Under the pieces are notes generated by a model. The model had not been told where the DNA came from, did not search any database, and saw nothing but the letters and a program-made list of their open reading frames with translations. The translations under genes and the position numbers were made by a program. Of a stretch of DNA of 63,896 nt, positions 17,866 to 26,281 are shown piece after piece. Every line of letters begins with the position of its first letter. Position 1 is the first letter of the stretch. Source of the stretch: an uncultured Lachnospiraceae bacterium (lineage in GTDB: Bacteria; Bacillota; Clostridia; Lachnospirales; Lachnospiraceae); NCBI GenBank assembly GCA_947382625.1, contig CANDAG010000021.1, positions 1-63,896 on the forward strand, read 5' to 3'.

Positions 17866-18309
17866 ATCGGGGAATTCTTTGCGGATTGCATACGGGAAAA
17901 TAACATTCAATTCGATACAATACTGGGATTGGCATATCACAGGATCAGTTTTTCGGCAGCAACAGCCTGCGCACTGTTCCAGAAATATGGGGTGGAAGTG
18001 AATTATTGCTACGACAGAAAGGTTCCTGACAGCCGTGGCCGTATGCTGTGCGGCTATACCTTGCAGGATGGCGACAGGGTCGTGGTGGTGGATGATATGA
18101 TCTCTTCAGGAAAGACGCTTTCAGAAAGGCTGGATGTTATTTTAAACCATGCAAAGGTAGAGATTGAAACCATTGTCGTAATTGCAGACAGAATGGTGCC
18201 ACAGGGCACGGAAGGCTTAACAGGTTCTAAGTTCATTGAAGAAAGGTATCATACAAAATTGTATTCCGTCATCACGGAAAAGGATATAGAATTTGCAATA
18301 CAAAGTTAA
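17866..18309 (+). pseudogene. truncated orotate phosphoribosyltransferase-like gene
   Basis: The frame from just after a TGA at 17863-17865 to 18309 aligns with the C-terminal two thirds of PyrE: GEFFADCIRENN, FDTILGLAYHR, YCYDRK and the PRPP loop VVVVDDMISSGKT are visible. The N-terminal orotate-binding part and its catalytic lysine are absent, and no start codon with a ribosome site exists before the conserved core. An ATG at 17929 would give 126 residues lacking strand 1. The flexible loop (DRKVPDSRGR) also departs from the usual KxxKxHGxG. It is either a decayed pyrE or a fragment kept for another use. Confidence 0.65.
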
Positions 18310-18353
18310 ATTGTATCGGTAAAAAGAAAAAACTGGTATACTGTTAATCTGCT

Positions 18354-18384
18354 AAAGGTCAGAAGGCGCATTCTTCTGGCCTTT
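18354..18384. terminator. hairpin between the pyrE-like fragment and folA
   Basis: A 12-bp stem AAAGGTCAGAAG/CTTCTGGCCTTT (one wobble) with a 7-base loop, between two convergent genes. No clear T-tract follows on either strand, so termination is uncertain. Confidence 0.4.
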
Positions 18385-18490
18385 AACAAAATCAACAAAA
18401 ATTTACAATTTAATACTTCCAATATCGATGCCATCCTCAATCCAAGAGAAACCGAAGGACTTCAGCCTCTAAGCAACCCTCCGGCACTAA

Positions 18491-19012
18491 TTACTCTGCC
18501 AAAGGCTCGCCTAAACCCACTACCCTGCTGTTCTCATATTTCAAAAAGTGATAGGTCACGTCAAAATAGGTCTGTTCCTCGCTGTCCGCCGTAAGCCTCC
18601 ACTCCGGCATTTCGTCCAGATCCGGGAAAAAGGCATCCGCCTGGTAGGTTCGGTGGATTTTCGTCACATGGGCCACTCTGCAGTAGGGCAGAAGCTGTTC
18701 ATATATACTTGCCCCGCCGATCACGTAAATCTCTTCTGTGTCATATTTTTTCAGTTCCGTAAACAGCTCCTTCAGATCATGAATGATCTGCGCTCCTTTT
18801 ACCCGGTAAGCCGGATCAGAAGAAAGGATCAGATTGGTGCGCCCTGCAAGCGGCATCTTTTGAGGGAAAGTGGACAGGGTCTTTCTTCCGTACACCACCA
18901 CCTTCCCCTCTGTCTCCTGTCTGAAAAATCTGTGATCAGCCGGAATGGTGATCAGCAGTTCATTTTTATTTCCGATTGCCCAGTGGTCATCTGCTGCCGT
19001 TATGATATTCAT
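18491..19012 (-). CDS. folA: dihydrofolate reductase
   Basis: A 173-residue enzyme that reduces dihydrofolate with NADPH. The fold landmarks are MNIITAADDHWAIGNKNELL, the KVVVYGRKTLSTFP segment, the NADPH loop VIGGASIYEQLLPYC, and HVTKIHRTYQADAFFPD. Length is normal. The usual catalytic Asp region reads IPADHRFFRQET. No thyA is adjacent. It is transcribed from its own promoter (19088-19116) and is followed downstream by the truncated pyrE-like gene in the opposite direction. Confidence 0.95.
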   Translation of the reverse strand: MNIITAADDHWAIGNKNELLITIPADHRFFRQETEGKVVVYGRKTLSTFPQKMPLAGRTNLILSSDPAYRVKGAQIIHDLKELFTELKKYDTEEIYVIGGASIYEQLLPYCRVAHVTKIHRTYQADAFFPDLDEMPEWRLTADSEEQTYFDVTYHFLKYENSRVVGLGEPLAE

Positions 19013-19087
19013 TGTCTGATAATCTCCTTTTCTTCATGAACGGTCTACGTCCATATACTATGGAATAATAAGCCTCTTTTCCCTACC

Positions 19088-19116
19088 AGTATAAAGGATA
19101 AAAAATCAGACTGCAA
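19088..19116 (-). promoter_or_regulatory. promoter of folA
   Basis: Minus-strand TTGCAG, 17-bp spacer, TATACT, about 75 bp upstream of the folA ATG at 19012. Confidence 0.6.
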
Positions 19117-19151
19117 CCTGTTCCGCCTGCTCATCCACAAATCCACTCCCT

Positions 19152-20384
19152 TTACCACAACAGCCTGCCCGTCCCCTTCAACTTATAGATTGCTTCTATA
19201 AAAAAGTAGTCCGCATACACCATAGTAAAATGATGCTCCGGCGAATGATAGGCCCCGCTGCAGTTCTGCACGATGGCATCACAGTTCTCTCCAAAATCCG
19301 CCCGGTTATCCGCTATGGCCCGAAGGATCCGCACCGCTGCCTCCTGATATTTCTCACTTTTCTCATCTGCCACATACCGCTCCGCATCTGTCCTATGGCT
19401 CTCTCCGTCCGGCTTATAGTTCTCTCCATCTGGCTTATAGCTCTCTTCCTCCTGCACATGCTTTGCCAGCTCCAGCAGTCCTCCTGCGATCACACAGGCG
19501 CCGCAGGAATCCTCATAGGCAGGTTCCATGGGCTGATCAAAGTCTACAGGAATGATACCGTTTTCCGGAATATGAGCCAGACAATAGTCTGCCACCCGTT
19601 TCGCCGTTTCCAGATACTCCTTTTTCCCCGTGTGCAGATAGCTGATCATAAATCCGTACAGCGCCCACCCCTGACCTCTGGTCCAGGCAGAGCCCTCCTG
19701 ATATCCCTGACCGCCAAGACTGCGCAGCATCTCTCCGGTCTCCGGATCGAATTCCACCACATGACACACTGACCCATCCGGCCGGACAAAATGCTTCATC
19801 ACCGTGTCCGCATGCATCATGGCCATCTGACGGAATCTGGGATCCCTGCTCTCCTCGCTGGCCCAGTACAGCAGTGACAGATTAAACATACAGTCGATGA
19901 TGGCCCAGCCTCTTGTGTCCTCCTCCAGATCATTCCATGCCCGGATGAATTTCCCCACAGGATTAAAACGCCCCGCCAGCAATGTGGCGGCATGCATGGC
20001 AATTCTTCTGGCCTCTTTATTCCCGGTCAGCACAAAGTCTGCCGCCGCTGTAGGTGCAAACATGAAGCCCACATCATGGTGCAGGCCATAAAAATCCTGA
20101 AAGCACTGCTCCATCTTCCGCTCTGACACCCGGGCAATCTCAGCATAGCGTTGCTCTCCTGTGTCCTGATACATCAGCCAGCAAATCCCGCCCCAGAAAC
20201 CGTTGGTCCACCAGTTCAGTCCGTCATCAATACGCCACTTTTTTGACAAATCTGACCGATCATCATAATTTCCATTTTCGTCTGTCCTGTAAGGAATTTT
20301 ATCCTTATTCTTCTCACTGACCCATTTCATTTTTCTGCGGATCTTTTCGATTACGGTGTCCGCCCATTCTTCATATCGCTTCAT
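19152..20384 (-). CDS. GH88 unsaturated uronyl hydrolase
   Basis: A 410-residue cytoplasmic (alpha/alpha)6-barrel enzyme that removes the unsaturated uronic acid left by polysaccharide lyases. WWTNGFWGG (58-66), HHDVGF with D104, and DTRGWAIIDCMFN with D164 match the two catalytic aspartates of the family. No signal peptide. Residues 312-345 carry a low-complexity insert with the tandem phrase YKPDGE, matched by roughly 24-bp DNA repeats at 19350-19451; insertions of this kind are unusual in GH88. It lies downstream of a GH43 gene on the same strand. The natural substrate could be a pectin, glycosaminoglycan or glucuronoxylan fragment. Confidence 0.92.
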   Translation of the reverse strand: MKRYEEWADTVIEKIRRKMKWVSEKNKDKIPYRTDENGNYDDRSDLSKKWRIDDGLNWWTNGFWGGICWLMYQDTGEQRYAEIARVSERKMEQCFQDFYGLHHDVGFMFAPTAAADFVLTGNKEARRIAMHAATLLAGRFNPVGKFIRAWNDLEEDTRGWAIIDCMFNLSLLYWASEESRDPRFRQMAMMHADTVMKHFVRPDGSVCHVVEFDPETGEMLRSLGGQGYQEGSAWTRGQGWALYGFMISYLHTGKKEYLETAKRVADYCLAHIPENGIIPVDFDQPMEPAYEDSCGACVIAGGLLELAKHVQEEESYKPDGENYKPDGESHRTDAERYVADEKSEKYQEAAVRILRAIADNRADFGENCDAIVQNCSGAYHSPEHHFTMVYADYFFIEAIYKLKGTGRLLW

Positions 20385-20409
20385 TATCTCATCTCCTATT
20401 TATAGTTCC

Positions 20410-20496
20410 GCAAACACCCTTCAGTACACCTCCATCCAGAATAATTTTCGGCCACTCCGTGTCCGCAAATCATTCTGTGCACTTTCGGGTGTTTGC
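20410..20496. repeat. inverted repeat in the GH43-GH88 spacer
   Basis: Exact 10-bp arms GCAAACACCC (20410-20419) and GGGTGTTTGC (20487-20496) flank 67 bp. A second small hairpin GTCGC/GCGAC follows in 20505-20519. They could fold the 3' end of the GH43 mRNA or act as a binding site; no poly-T follows. Confidence 0.45.
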
Positions 20497-20559
20497 TGTT
20501 TTAAAGTCGCTGCGCGACAGCACTAAAGGGTATAGTTCCTCTCGTGCGCCTTCGCAGCT

Positions 20560-22212
20560 TTACCTGTCCATCCATAAATTCTTCACCTCAAACCAGTCAA
20601 AATCCGCGTGTTTTCCGAAGCCTGTCAGATCCTGGCAGCAGATCCCCACCATCGTTCCGGTAAACCAACCTTCCGTGCAGGCTTCATCTGACAAAAAGCT
20701 TCCGTCGATACAAGGACCGATTTCCTCAAGCTCTTCTCCCCGAAATCCATAAAAAAACTGTACCCGTGTTCCCTGCAAAGAGAGTTGCAATACCATATCC
20801 CGATTTTGCTCTATTGGTATATAGTCTGTCAGGTATTCATATTTTTTGTTTTCCGCCTTCAGCAGCGTAATGCATTTCCCCACATCCTCATCATGGGAAA
20901 TGTGCAGATACAAATAATTCTCCGTATCATACATCAAAATCAGTCCCGCCATCTGCTTGAACACCTCCGGTTCAAAATCCAGACAACATGCCGCATCCAT
21001 ATGGTACTCTGTCACTCTCCGCGCAATCAGCGTCTGAGAAAACCGGGAAGCCAGGCCGCTCCTTCCATACATCCGCAGCCAGCCCGGACGCTTTGTCAGA
21101 GAGATGTAATGCTCATCCATAGGGATACGAAGGGACTGATAGTCCAGATGCAAAGCAGAAGACGCAAAGTCATCCCTGATAAAATCCTCCTGCATCCCAT
21201 ACGCTTCCGTTATTTCTGTCTGAACAGGAGGCTCTACCTCTTCCCTTGGCACATTTCCGCCCTCCGCCAATACCAGCCAGTCATCCTCCGTCCATCGCAT
21301 TTTCTGAATGGCGGTTTCCCTGCCCAGCATATATCGCCTTGCTCCGGCAAAGCGCTCTGCATCCTCTGGATTTCGAGCTTTAGAAGCTCTGCCGCACAGA
21401 TGCACGGCGTACCATTCCCCCTCCGGAGTCTCCACCAGGTCGCAGTGCCCGGCTTTTTGCAGAAGAATATCCTCATGGTGGCGCGAGGTCAAAATGGAAT
21501 AGGCTTCCCCCTCCTGCCGGAACTCATCTGCAGGGCGGTACATCTCATAAGGCCCCCAGACATCCCTTGCTCTCTGGATCGTCTGTCCATGGGCCTCCCC
21601 TGTGCCTGTATCCGCACTGAACAGATAGTACCATCCATTCCGCTTGAAAATGTGAGGTCCTTCCAGAAAAATGCCGTCCGCACAGTAAATGTCCCGGACA
21701 GGCCCGGTCATCTGTCCTCTTGCCGCATCAAATTCCTGGAGCACCAGCCGCCCCACATATTTCTTCGGCACCCGATGATCCGTCACCATACTGACCATAT
21801 ACTTCCGTCCATCGTCATCATGAAACAGGGAGGGATCGAAACCGAAATTGTTAAGTGCTACCGGCTCTGACCAGGGGCCATGGATATCCTTTGCTGTCAC
21901 CAGATAATTTTCCGTGTCGTACATATTGCAGTAAAAGGACTTTACCACCGTATAGACCAGATAAAAGGTGCCTTTGTCATAAGTTAAACAGGGCGCCCAT
22001 ATCCCCTGGGAAGGACCCACGCCCCTAAGGTCAAGCTGTGAGATTCTGGTAAGGGGGTATTCGATCAGCTCCCAGTGCACAAGATCCCTTGAATGATGGA
22101 TACGCACTCCCGGCCACCATTCAAAGGTGGATGTAGCGATATAATAATCCTCCCCCACCCGGATGATCGAAGGATCCGGATGGAAACCGCGTAAAATCGG
22201 ATTCTGAATCAT
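20560..22212 (-). CDS. GH43 family glycoside hydrolase (beta-xylosidase/arabinofuranosidase type)
   Basis: A 550-residue cytoplasmic enzyme. The N-terminal five-bladed propeller shows the three acidic residues of GH43: D13 in FHPDPSI, D126 in GFDPSLFHDDDG, and E184 in LEGPHIFK. The C-terminal 200 residues form the beta-sandwich common in XynB-type members and contain a YHMDAACCLDFEP-like strand. The ATG at 22212 has AAGGA upstream; an in-frame upstream ATG at 22311 would add 33 residues without homology. Divergent from an AraC regulator, followed by the GH88 gene, so the three look like one sugar-use locus. Confidence 0.93.
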   Translation of the reverse strand: MIQNPILRGFHPDPSIIRVGEDYYIATSTFEWWPGVRIHHSRDLVHWELIEYPLTRISQLDLRGVGPSQGIWAPCLTYDKGTFYLVYTVVKSFYCNMYDTENYLVTAKDIHGPWSEPVALNNFGFDPSLFHDDDGRKYMVSMVTDHRVPKKYVGRLVLQEFDAARGQMTGPVRDIYCADGIFLEGPHIFKRNGWYYLFSADTGTGEAHGQTIQRARDVWGPYEMYRPADEFRQEGEAYSILTSRHHEDILLQKAGHCDLVETPEGEWYAVHLCGRASKARNPEDAERFAGARRYMLGRETAIQKMRWTEDDWLVLAEGGNVPREEVEPPVQTEITEAYGMQEDFIRDDFASSALHLDYQSLRIPMDEHYISLTKRPGWLRMYGRSGLASRFSQTLIARRVTEYHMDAACCLDFEPEVFKQMAGLILMYDTENYLYLHISHDEDVGKCITLLKAENKKYEYLTDYIPIEQNRDMVLQLSLQGTRVQFFYGFRGEELEEIGPCIDGSFLSDEACTEGWFTGTMVGICCQDLTGFGKHADFDWFEVKNLWMDR

Positions 22213-22320
22213 GTTATTTTCCTTTCTGCTTTTAGTTCTGCAGATATCCATATTTGCAAATTGCTCTGCACATCTTTGTATCTGCTGTTGCGTTTTATCT
22301 TCTGCTTCCACCCTACCATG

Positions 22321-22349
22321 TTGACAGGGATTTTACAATTTCATAAAAT
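22321..22349 (+). promoter_or_regulatory. sigma-A promoter of the AraC regulator gene
   Basis: TTGACA, 17-bp spacer, TAAAAT on the plus strand, about 67 bp before the ATG at 22416. The 200-bp divergent region must also contain the GH43 promoter. Confidence 0.75.
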
Positions 22350-22415
22350 GTAATAAACTGACTTTTTCTGCTATTTTTGTTTTATTATTTCCCCTGAAAA
22401 GAAAGGAAGACTGCC

Positions 22416-23237
22416 ATGATCACAGTCAATGTCTGCGGATATGATTCCATGCATAAAATGATATTCGACCGCTCTTTCCCCGGCGGCTTTGAGGATTATG
22501 CCCTGCTGCTCATCAAAACAGCATCCTATTTCGAGCTGGACGGGGAGAGAGTTGCCTTCCCCCCAAACACCGTTATCATCTACGGTATGCACTCCCCTGT
22601 CCACTATGGCTGCCAATCCCCCCATTACAATGATGACTGGATCCATTTCGAACTGCAGGGAAAAGATACCAATCTGCTGGATGAACTGGCAATCCCTGTT
22701 GATCGCCCTTTTTCCCTTCCCGGTCTGGGCACACTGACAGATTACACCCGGCTGATCGTGCAGGAAAAGCTCTCTGCCCATCCCCATAGTCCGCAGGTGA
22801 TCGATTCCCTGATGCACGCCCTGCTCTGCTCCCTGAGCGACCAGCTGCATACGCTTTCCGACTGTAATACCAATTGCAGACACTACCATGCAATGAATGA
22901 GCTGCGCATAGAAATCCTGAATGCTCCCTACCAGAAATGGGATGTGCCTCAGCTTGCCCGGAGCCTTGGCTTAAGTGTATCCTATTTCCAGCATCTGTAT
23001 AAACAGTTCTTCCACACCACCTGTATACAGGATATTATCCATGCACGCATCAAACAGGCGCAGCTTTATCTGTGTATTTCGGAAATGTCTGTTTCCTCTC
23101 TGGCCCTTTTTTGCGGCTATGACAACGAGCTGCACTTCATGCGCCAGTTCAAAAAAATCTGTGGCATGACCCCCAGCCAGTACCGGGAGACACACCGCAG
23201 ACAAAACGGAGAGAGGGTGGTGCTTTCCTCAAAATGA
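22416..23237 (+). CDS. AraC-family transcriptional regulator
   Basis: A 273-residue regulator with an N-terminal cupin-like sensor (residues 1-140; the phrase SPHYNDDWIHFEL is typical) and a C-terminal double HTH (about 165-262; SLGLSVSYFQHLYKQFF and LALFCGYDNELHFMRQFKKICGMTPSQYRETHR). It probably senses a sugar from the polysaccharide handled by the adjacent GH43/GH88 enzymes and activates them from the shared divergent promoter region. The ribosome site is AAAGGAAG. Its stop abuts the stop of the convergent GNAT gene. Confidence 0.92.
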   Translation: MITVNVCGYDSMHKMIFDRSFPGGFEDYALLLIKTASYFELDGERVAFPPNTVIIYGMHSPVHYGCQSPHYNDDWIHFELQGKDTNLLDELAIPVDRPFSLPGLGTLTDYTRLIVQEKLSAHPHSPQVIDSLMHALLCSLSDQLHTLSDCNTNCRHYHAMNELRIEILNAPYQKWDVPQLARSLGLSVSYFQHLYKQFFHTTCIQDIIHARIKQAQLYLCISEMSVSSLALFCGYDNELHFMRQFKKICGMTPSQYRETHRRQNGERVVLSSK

Positions 23238-23690
23238 TCAAATATTATATTCAAATGCTATATCGCCCCGGACATACTCATAATCATCCAGCTTAATCTC
23301 ATGGAATCCATATTTTTCATAAATATGCAGGGCCGACTTTAATCTGCTGTTGGATATGATAAATAATTTCTTTGCGCCGTGCCGGATAGCCCAGTTCATT
23401 GCCGCTTCAAATACCGCGCTCCCTGCTCCCTGATGGGGAATGTGTTTATTGGAGCCCAGCTTGCATATTTCCCAGATTCCGTCCTCCATCGGCTTTGCCA
23501 TACATGTGGCAAGGACATTTTCACCTTCCACCGCAAAATAGATCATTGCCCCTTTTGCAAGGCTTTCCTCCACATGATCGAAGGTTGCCATATCCTCCTC
23601 TTCAAGAACGCCAAAATTATCTCGGATCCAATCCGTATTAAACTGTATAAAATATTTCTTATATTCTTCCTGATATTCGATTACCCGCAT
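23238..23690 (-). CDS. GNAT family N-acetyltransferase
   Basis: A 150-residue acetyl-CoA-dependent transferase. The acetyl-CoA loop is KHIPHQGAGSAVFEAAMNWA and the C-terminal strand-helix reads LHIYEKYGFHEI. Substrate not predictable. It is convergent with, and directly touching, the AraC gene, and is divergent from the thioredoxin operon, with 201 bp between that hold no gene. Confidence 0.85.
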   Translation of the reverse strand: MRVIEYQEEYKKYFIQFNTDWIRDNFGVLEEEDMATFDHVEESLAKGAMIYFAVEGENVLATCMAKPMEDGIWEICKLGSNKHIPHQGAGSAVFEAAMNWAIRHGAKKLFIISNSRLKSALHIYEKYGFHEIKLDDYEYVRGDIAFEYNI

Positions 23691-23891
23691 CTTTACATCT
23701 CCTTGTTTTTACTTCTGCTCCAGTATATACTTTCTGCCAAAATAAGTAAAACAAATTTATCTGATTCTAATATAAGGAAATATAAATTTACACCGCGCGA
23801 TGCCGGCATGGCTTTCTGGTGATTTTATCACGGAAGCCGTCCTCTGTTTCGGGTAAACTATACAAAACAAGGAAAATGGGAGGACAAAATC

Positions 23892-24197
23892 ATGTCAGCT
23901 ATAATAATTAACAAAGAAAACTTCACGGAGGAGGTCATTCATTCTGATAAACCTGTCCTGTTGGACTTCTGGGCGCCCTGGTGCGGCCCCTGCCGTATGG
24001 TGGCTCCGGTTATGGAAGAAATCGCGGGAGAACGCCCTGATATCAAGGTATGCAAAATCAATGTAGACGAACAGCCGGAGCTTGCCGGACAGTTCAACAT
24101 CATGAGCATCCCGACTCTGGTAGTGATGAAAGACGGTAACATCGTTCGTCAGTCTGTGGGTGCAGGGCCAAAGAGCCAGATCCTCGCAATGTTGTAG
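23892..24197 (+). CDS. trxA: thioredoxin
   Basis: A 101-residue thioredoxin with the classical WCGPC active site (C31, C34) and the cis-proline region MSIPTLVVMKDG. It reduces protein disulfides in the cytoplasm. First gene of a plus-strand operon with a rhodanese protein and a CoA-disulfide reductase. The ribosome site is GGGAGGA. No thioredoxin reductase gene is present here, so the operon's flavoenzyme may be its functional partner or both act in sulfur and redox stress. Confidence 0.95.
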   Translation: MSAIIINKENFTEEVIHSDKPVLLDFWAPWCGPCRMVAPVMEEIAGERPDIKVCKINVDEQPELAGQFNIMSIPTLVVMKDGNIVRQSVGAGPKSQILAML

Positions 24198-24208
24198 GGA
24201 GGTGCACG

Positions 24209-24532
24209 ATGGGATTTTTCGATTTTCTGCGCAGCTCTGACATTAATGAAGGCATAAAGGAATACAGCGAAACCGACGGTGCCCTCCTTTTGGATGTCCG
24301 TACACCCCAGGAATACAAGATGGGCCATATTCCCGGCAGCCAAAACATCCCGCTTCAGGAGATCAGACGGGTGAATGCCGTGGCCCCTGACAAGGATGCC
24401 CCTCTCTTTGTATATTGTCAAAGTGGAGCCAGGAGCCGGCAGGCTGTAGGGGAGTTGCAGCGTATGGGCTATCTTCATGTAAAAAATATCGGCGGGATTT
24501 CCGCTTATACCGGAAAGGTGGAATCAAAATGA
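24209..24532 (+). CDS. single-domain rhodanese
   Basis: A 107-residue sulfur-transfer domain. The family features LLDVRTPQEYKMGHIPGSQNIPL and the active loop FVYCQSGARS, with the persulfide-forming cysteine, are intact. It starts 11 bp after trxA, and its stop overlaps the start of the next gene (ATGA), so translation is coupled. The downstream protein carries a second rhodanese domain of the same type. Confidence 0.93.
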   Translation: MGFFDFLRSSDINEGIKEYSETDGALLLDVRTPQEYKMGHIPGSQNIPLQEIRRVNAVAPDKDAPLFVYCQSGARSRQAVGELQRMGYLHVKNIGGISAYTGKVESK

Positions 24533-26223
24533 AAGTAGTGATTGTAGGCGGAGTGGCGGGAGGCGCCACAGCAGCGGCACGGATCCGTAGACTGGACGAA
24601 CAGGCAGAAATCGTAGTTTTTGAGCGGTCGGGGTATATATCCTATGCCAACTGCGGCCTTCCCTATTACATCGGGGATGTGATTTCCGATCCTGAGGCAC
24701 TGACTCTCCAGACGCCGGAGAGCTTCTTTTCCCGCTTCAGGGTAAGCATGAAGGTGCATCACGAGGTTACGGCCATCCATCCAGATCAAAAAACAGTCTC
24801 TGTCAAAAATCTGGAGACCGGGGAGAGCTTTGAGGAAAGCTACGATAAGCTTCTCCTCTCTCCCGGAGCCAGGCCTGTCCGGCCCAGGATTCCGGGAACA
24901 GAGCTGGATCAGGTGTTTACTCTGCGGACGGTGGAGGATACCTTCCGGATCAAGGAATACATTGACAGGCATCGCCCAAAATCGGCGGTTCTGGCAGGAG
25001 GAGGCTTCATCGGCCTGGAGCTGGCGGAAAATCTGCGCGAGCTGGGTATGGAGGTCACCATCGTCCAGCGGCCCAGGCAGCTGATGAACCCCTTTGACCC
25101 GGATATGGCCGCCTTTATCCACAGCGAAATGCGCAGGCACGGTGTCAGGCTGGTTCTGGGACATACAGTGGAGGGCTTTGCGGAGAAGGAGGCTGGCGTG
25201 GATGTTCTGCTGAAGGACGCGCCTCCTCTCCATGCCGACCTGGTAGTGCTGGCCATCGGCGTTGCTCCGGACACCGCTCTTGCAAAGGAGGCAGGGCTTG
25301 CCCTTGGCATCAAGGACAGTATCACGGTGAATGACCGGATGGAGACCTCTGTCCCGGACATCTACGCCGTGGGAGATGCAGTCCAGGTGAGGCATATTGT
25401 CACCGGAGGGGACGCACTGATCTCTCTGGCAGGTCCCGCCAACAAGCAGGGGCGGATCGCCGCCGACAATATCTGTGGCGGGGACAGCCGCTATACCGGT
25501 TCTCAGGGCAGCAGCGTCATTAAGGTCTTTGGCCTGACGTCGGCCGTCACAGGCATCAATGAGACCAACGCCAAAAAGGCCGGGCTGGATGTTGATAAGG
25601 TGATCCTTTCTCCCATGAGCCACGCCGGTTATTATCCCGGCGGGAAGCTGATGACCATGAAAGTGGTATTCGAGAAAGGAACCTATCGTCTTCTGGGCGC
25701 TCAAATCGTTGGTTACGAGGGCGTAGACAAGCGGATCGACGTTCTGGCCACGGCTATCCGCATGGGAATGAAGGCAACCGAACTGAAGGAACTGGATCTG
25801 GCCTATGCACCACCCTATTCCTCCGCGAAAGACCCGGTCAATATGGCTGGCTTCATGATTGACAACATCCAAAAAGGGGTACTCCGGCAGTGGTTTACGG
25901 AGGATCTGGATCGTCTCTCCCGGGATGGGAGCGCCGTCCTGCTGGATGTCCGGACAACGGAAGAATACGATGGCGGACATATTGAGGGTTTCCGGAACAT
26001 CCCTGTAGACGAGCTGCGGGAACGGCTGGATGAGGTGGAGCATGGTAAACCGGTCTATGTGATCTGCCAGAGCGGACTGCGCAGCTACATCGCCTGCCGG
26101 ATCCTGACCGGATATGGCTATGAGGCGTATAACTTTGCCGGAGGTTTCCGCTTCTATGACGCGTTGACTCATGACCGCTGTCTGATCGAATCCGCCACCG
26201 CCTGCGGAATGAACAACATATAA
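24529..26223 (+). CDS. CoA-disulfide reductase/NADH oxidase with C-terminal rhodanese domain
   Basis: A 564-residue flavoprotein. The FAD motif VVIVGGVAGGATAAARIRR opens the protein, C42 in SYANCGLPYYIG is the single redox cysteine of the CoA-disulfide reductase group, AGGGFIGLELAENL binds NAD(P)H, and IYAVGDAV closes the FAD site. From about residue 460 a rhodanese domain ends with VYVICQSGLRS (active cysteine). Such CoADR-RHD fusions act on CoA disulfide, persulfide or polysulfide. The ATG at 24529 overlaps the rhodanese stop; an upstream ATG would only extend into that gene. Followed by a strong terminator. Confidence 0.93.
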   Translation: MKVVIVGGVAGGATAAARIRRLDEQAEIVVFERSGYISYANCGLPYYIGDVISDPEALTLQTPESFFSRFRVSMKVHHEVTAIHPDQKTVSVKNLETGESFEESYDKLLLSPGARPVRPRIPGTELDQVFTLRTVEDTFRIKEYIDRHRPKSAVLAGGGFIGLELAENLRELGMEVTIVQRPRQLMNPFDPDMAAFIHSEMRRHGVRLVLGHTVEGFAEKEAGVDVLLKDAPPLHADLVVLAIGVAPDTALAKEAGLALGIKDSITVNDRMETSVPDIYAVGDAVQVRHIVTGGDALISLAGPANKQGRIAADNICGGDSRYTGSQGSSVIKVFGLTSAVTGINETNAKKAGLDVDKVILSPMSHAGYYPGGKLMTMKVVFEKGTYRLLGAQIVGYEGVDKRIDVLATAIRMGMKATELKELDLAYAPPYSSAKDPVNMAGFMIDNIQKGVLRQWFTEDLDRLSRDGSAVLLDVRTTEEYDGGHIEGFRNIPVDELRERLDEVEHGKPVYVICQSGLRSYIACRILTGYGYEAYNFAGGFRFYDALTHDRCLIESATACGMNNI

Positions 26224-26242
26224 ATCTTTATGTCAGTACAAA

Positions 26243-26272
26243 CGCCGTCAGCCATAAACATGGCTGACGGCG
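26243..26272. terminator. bidirectional terminator
   Basis: Perfect 13-bp stem CGCCGTCAGCCAT/ATGGCTGACGGCG with an AAAC loop between the convergent flavoenzyme and Crp/Fnr genes. Confidence 0.7.
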
Positions 26273-26281
26273 CCTATTCTT

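Noticed and set aside
24505-26172. 555-codon open frame on the minus strand opposite the CoA-disulfide reductase gene
   Set aside because: No ribosome site, no recognisable domain, and it lies fully antisense to a gene with complete FAD and rhodanese motifs. G+C-rich codon bias of the true gene keeps the opposite frame open.
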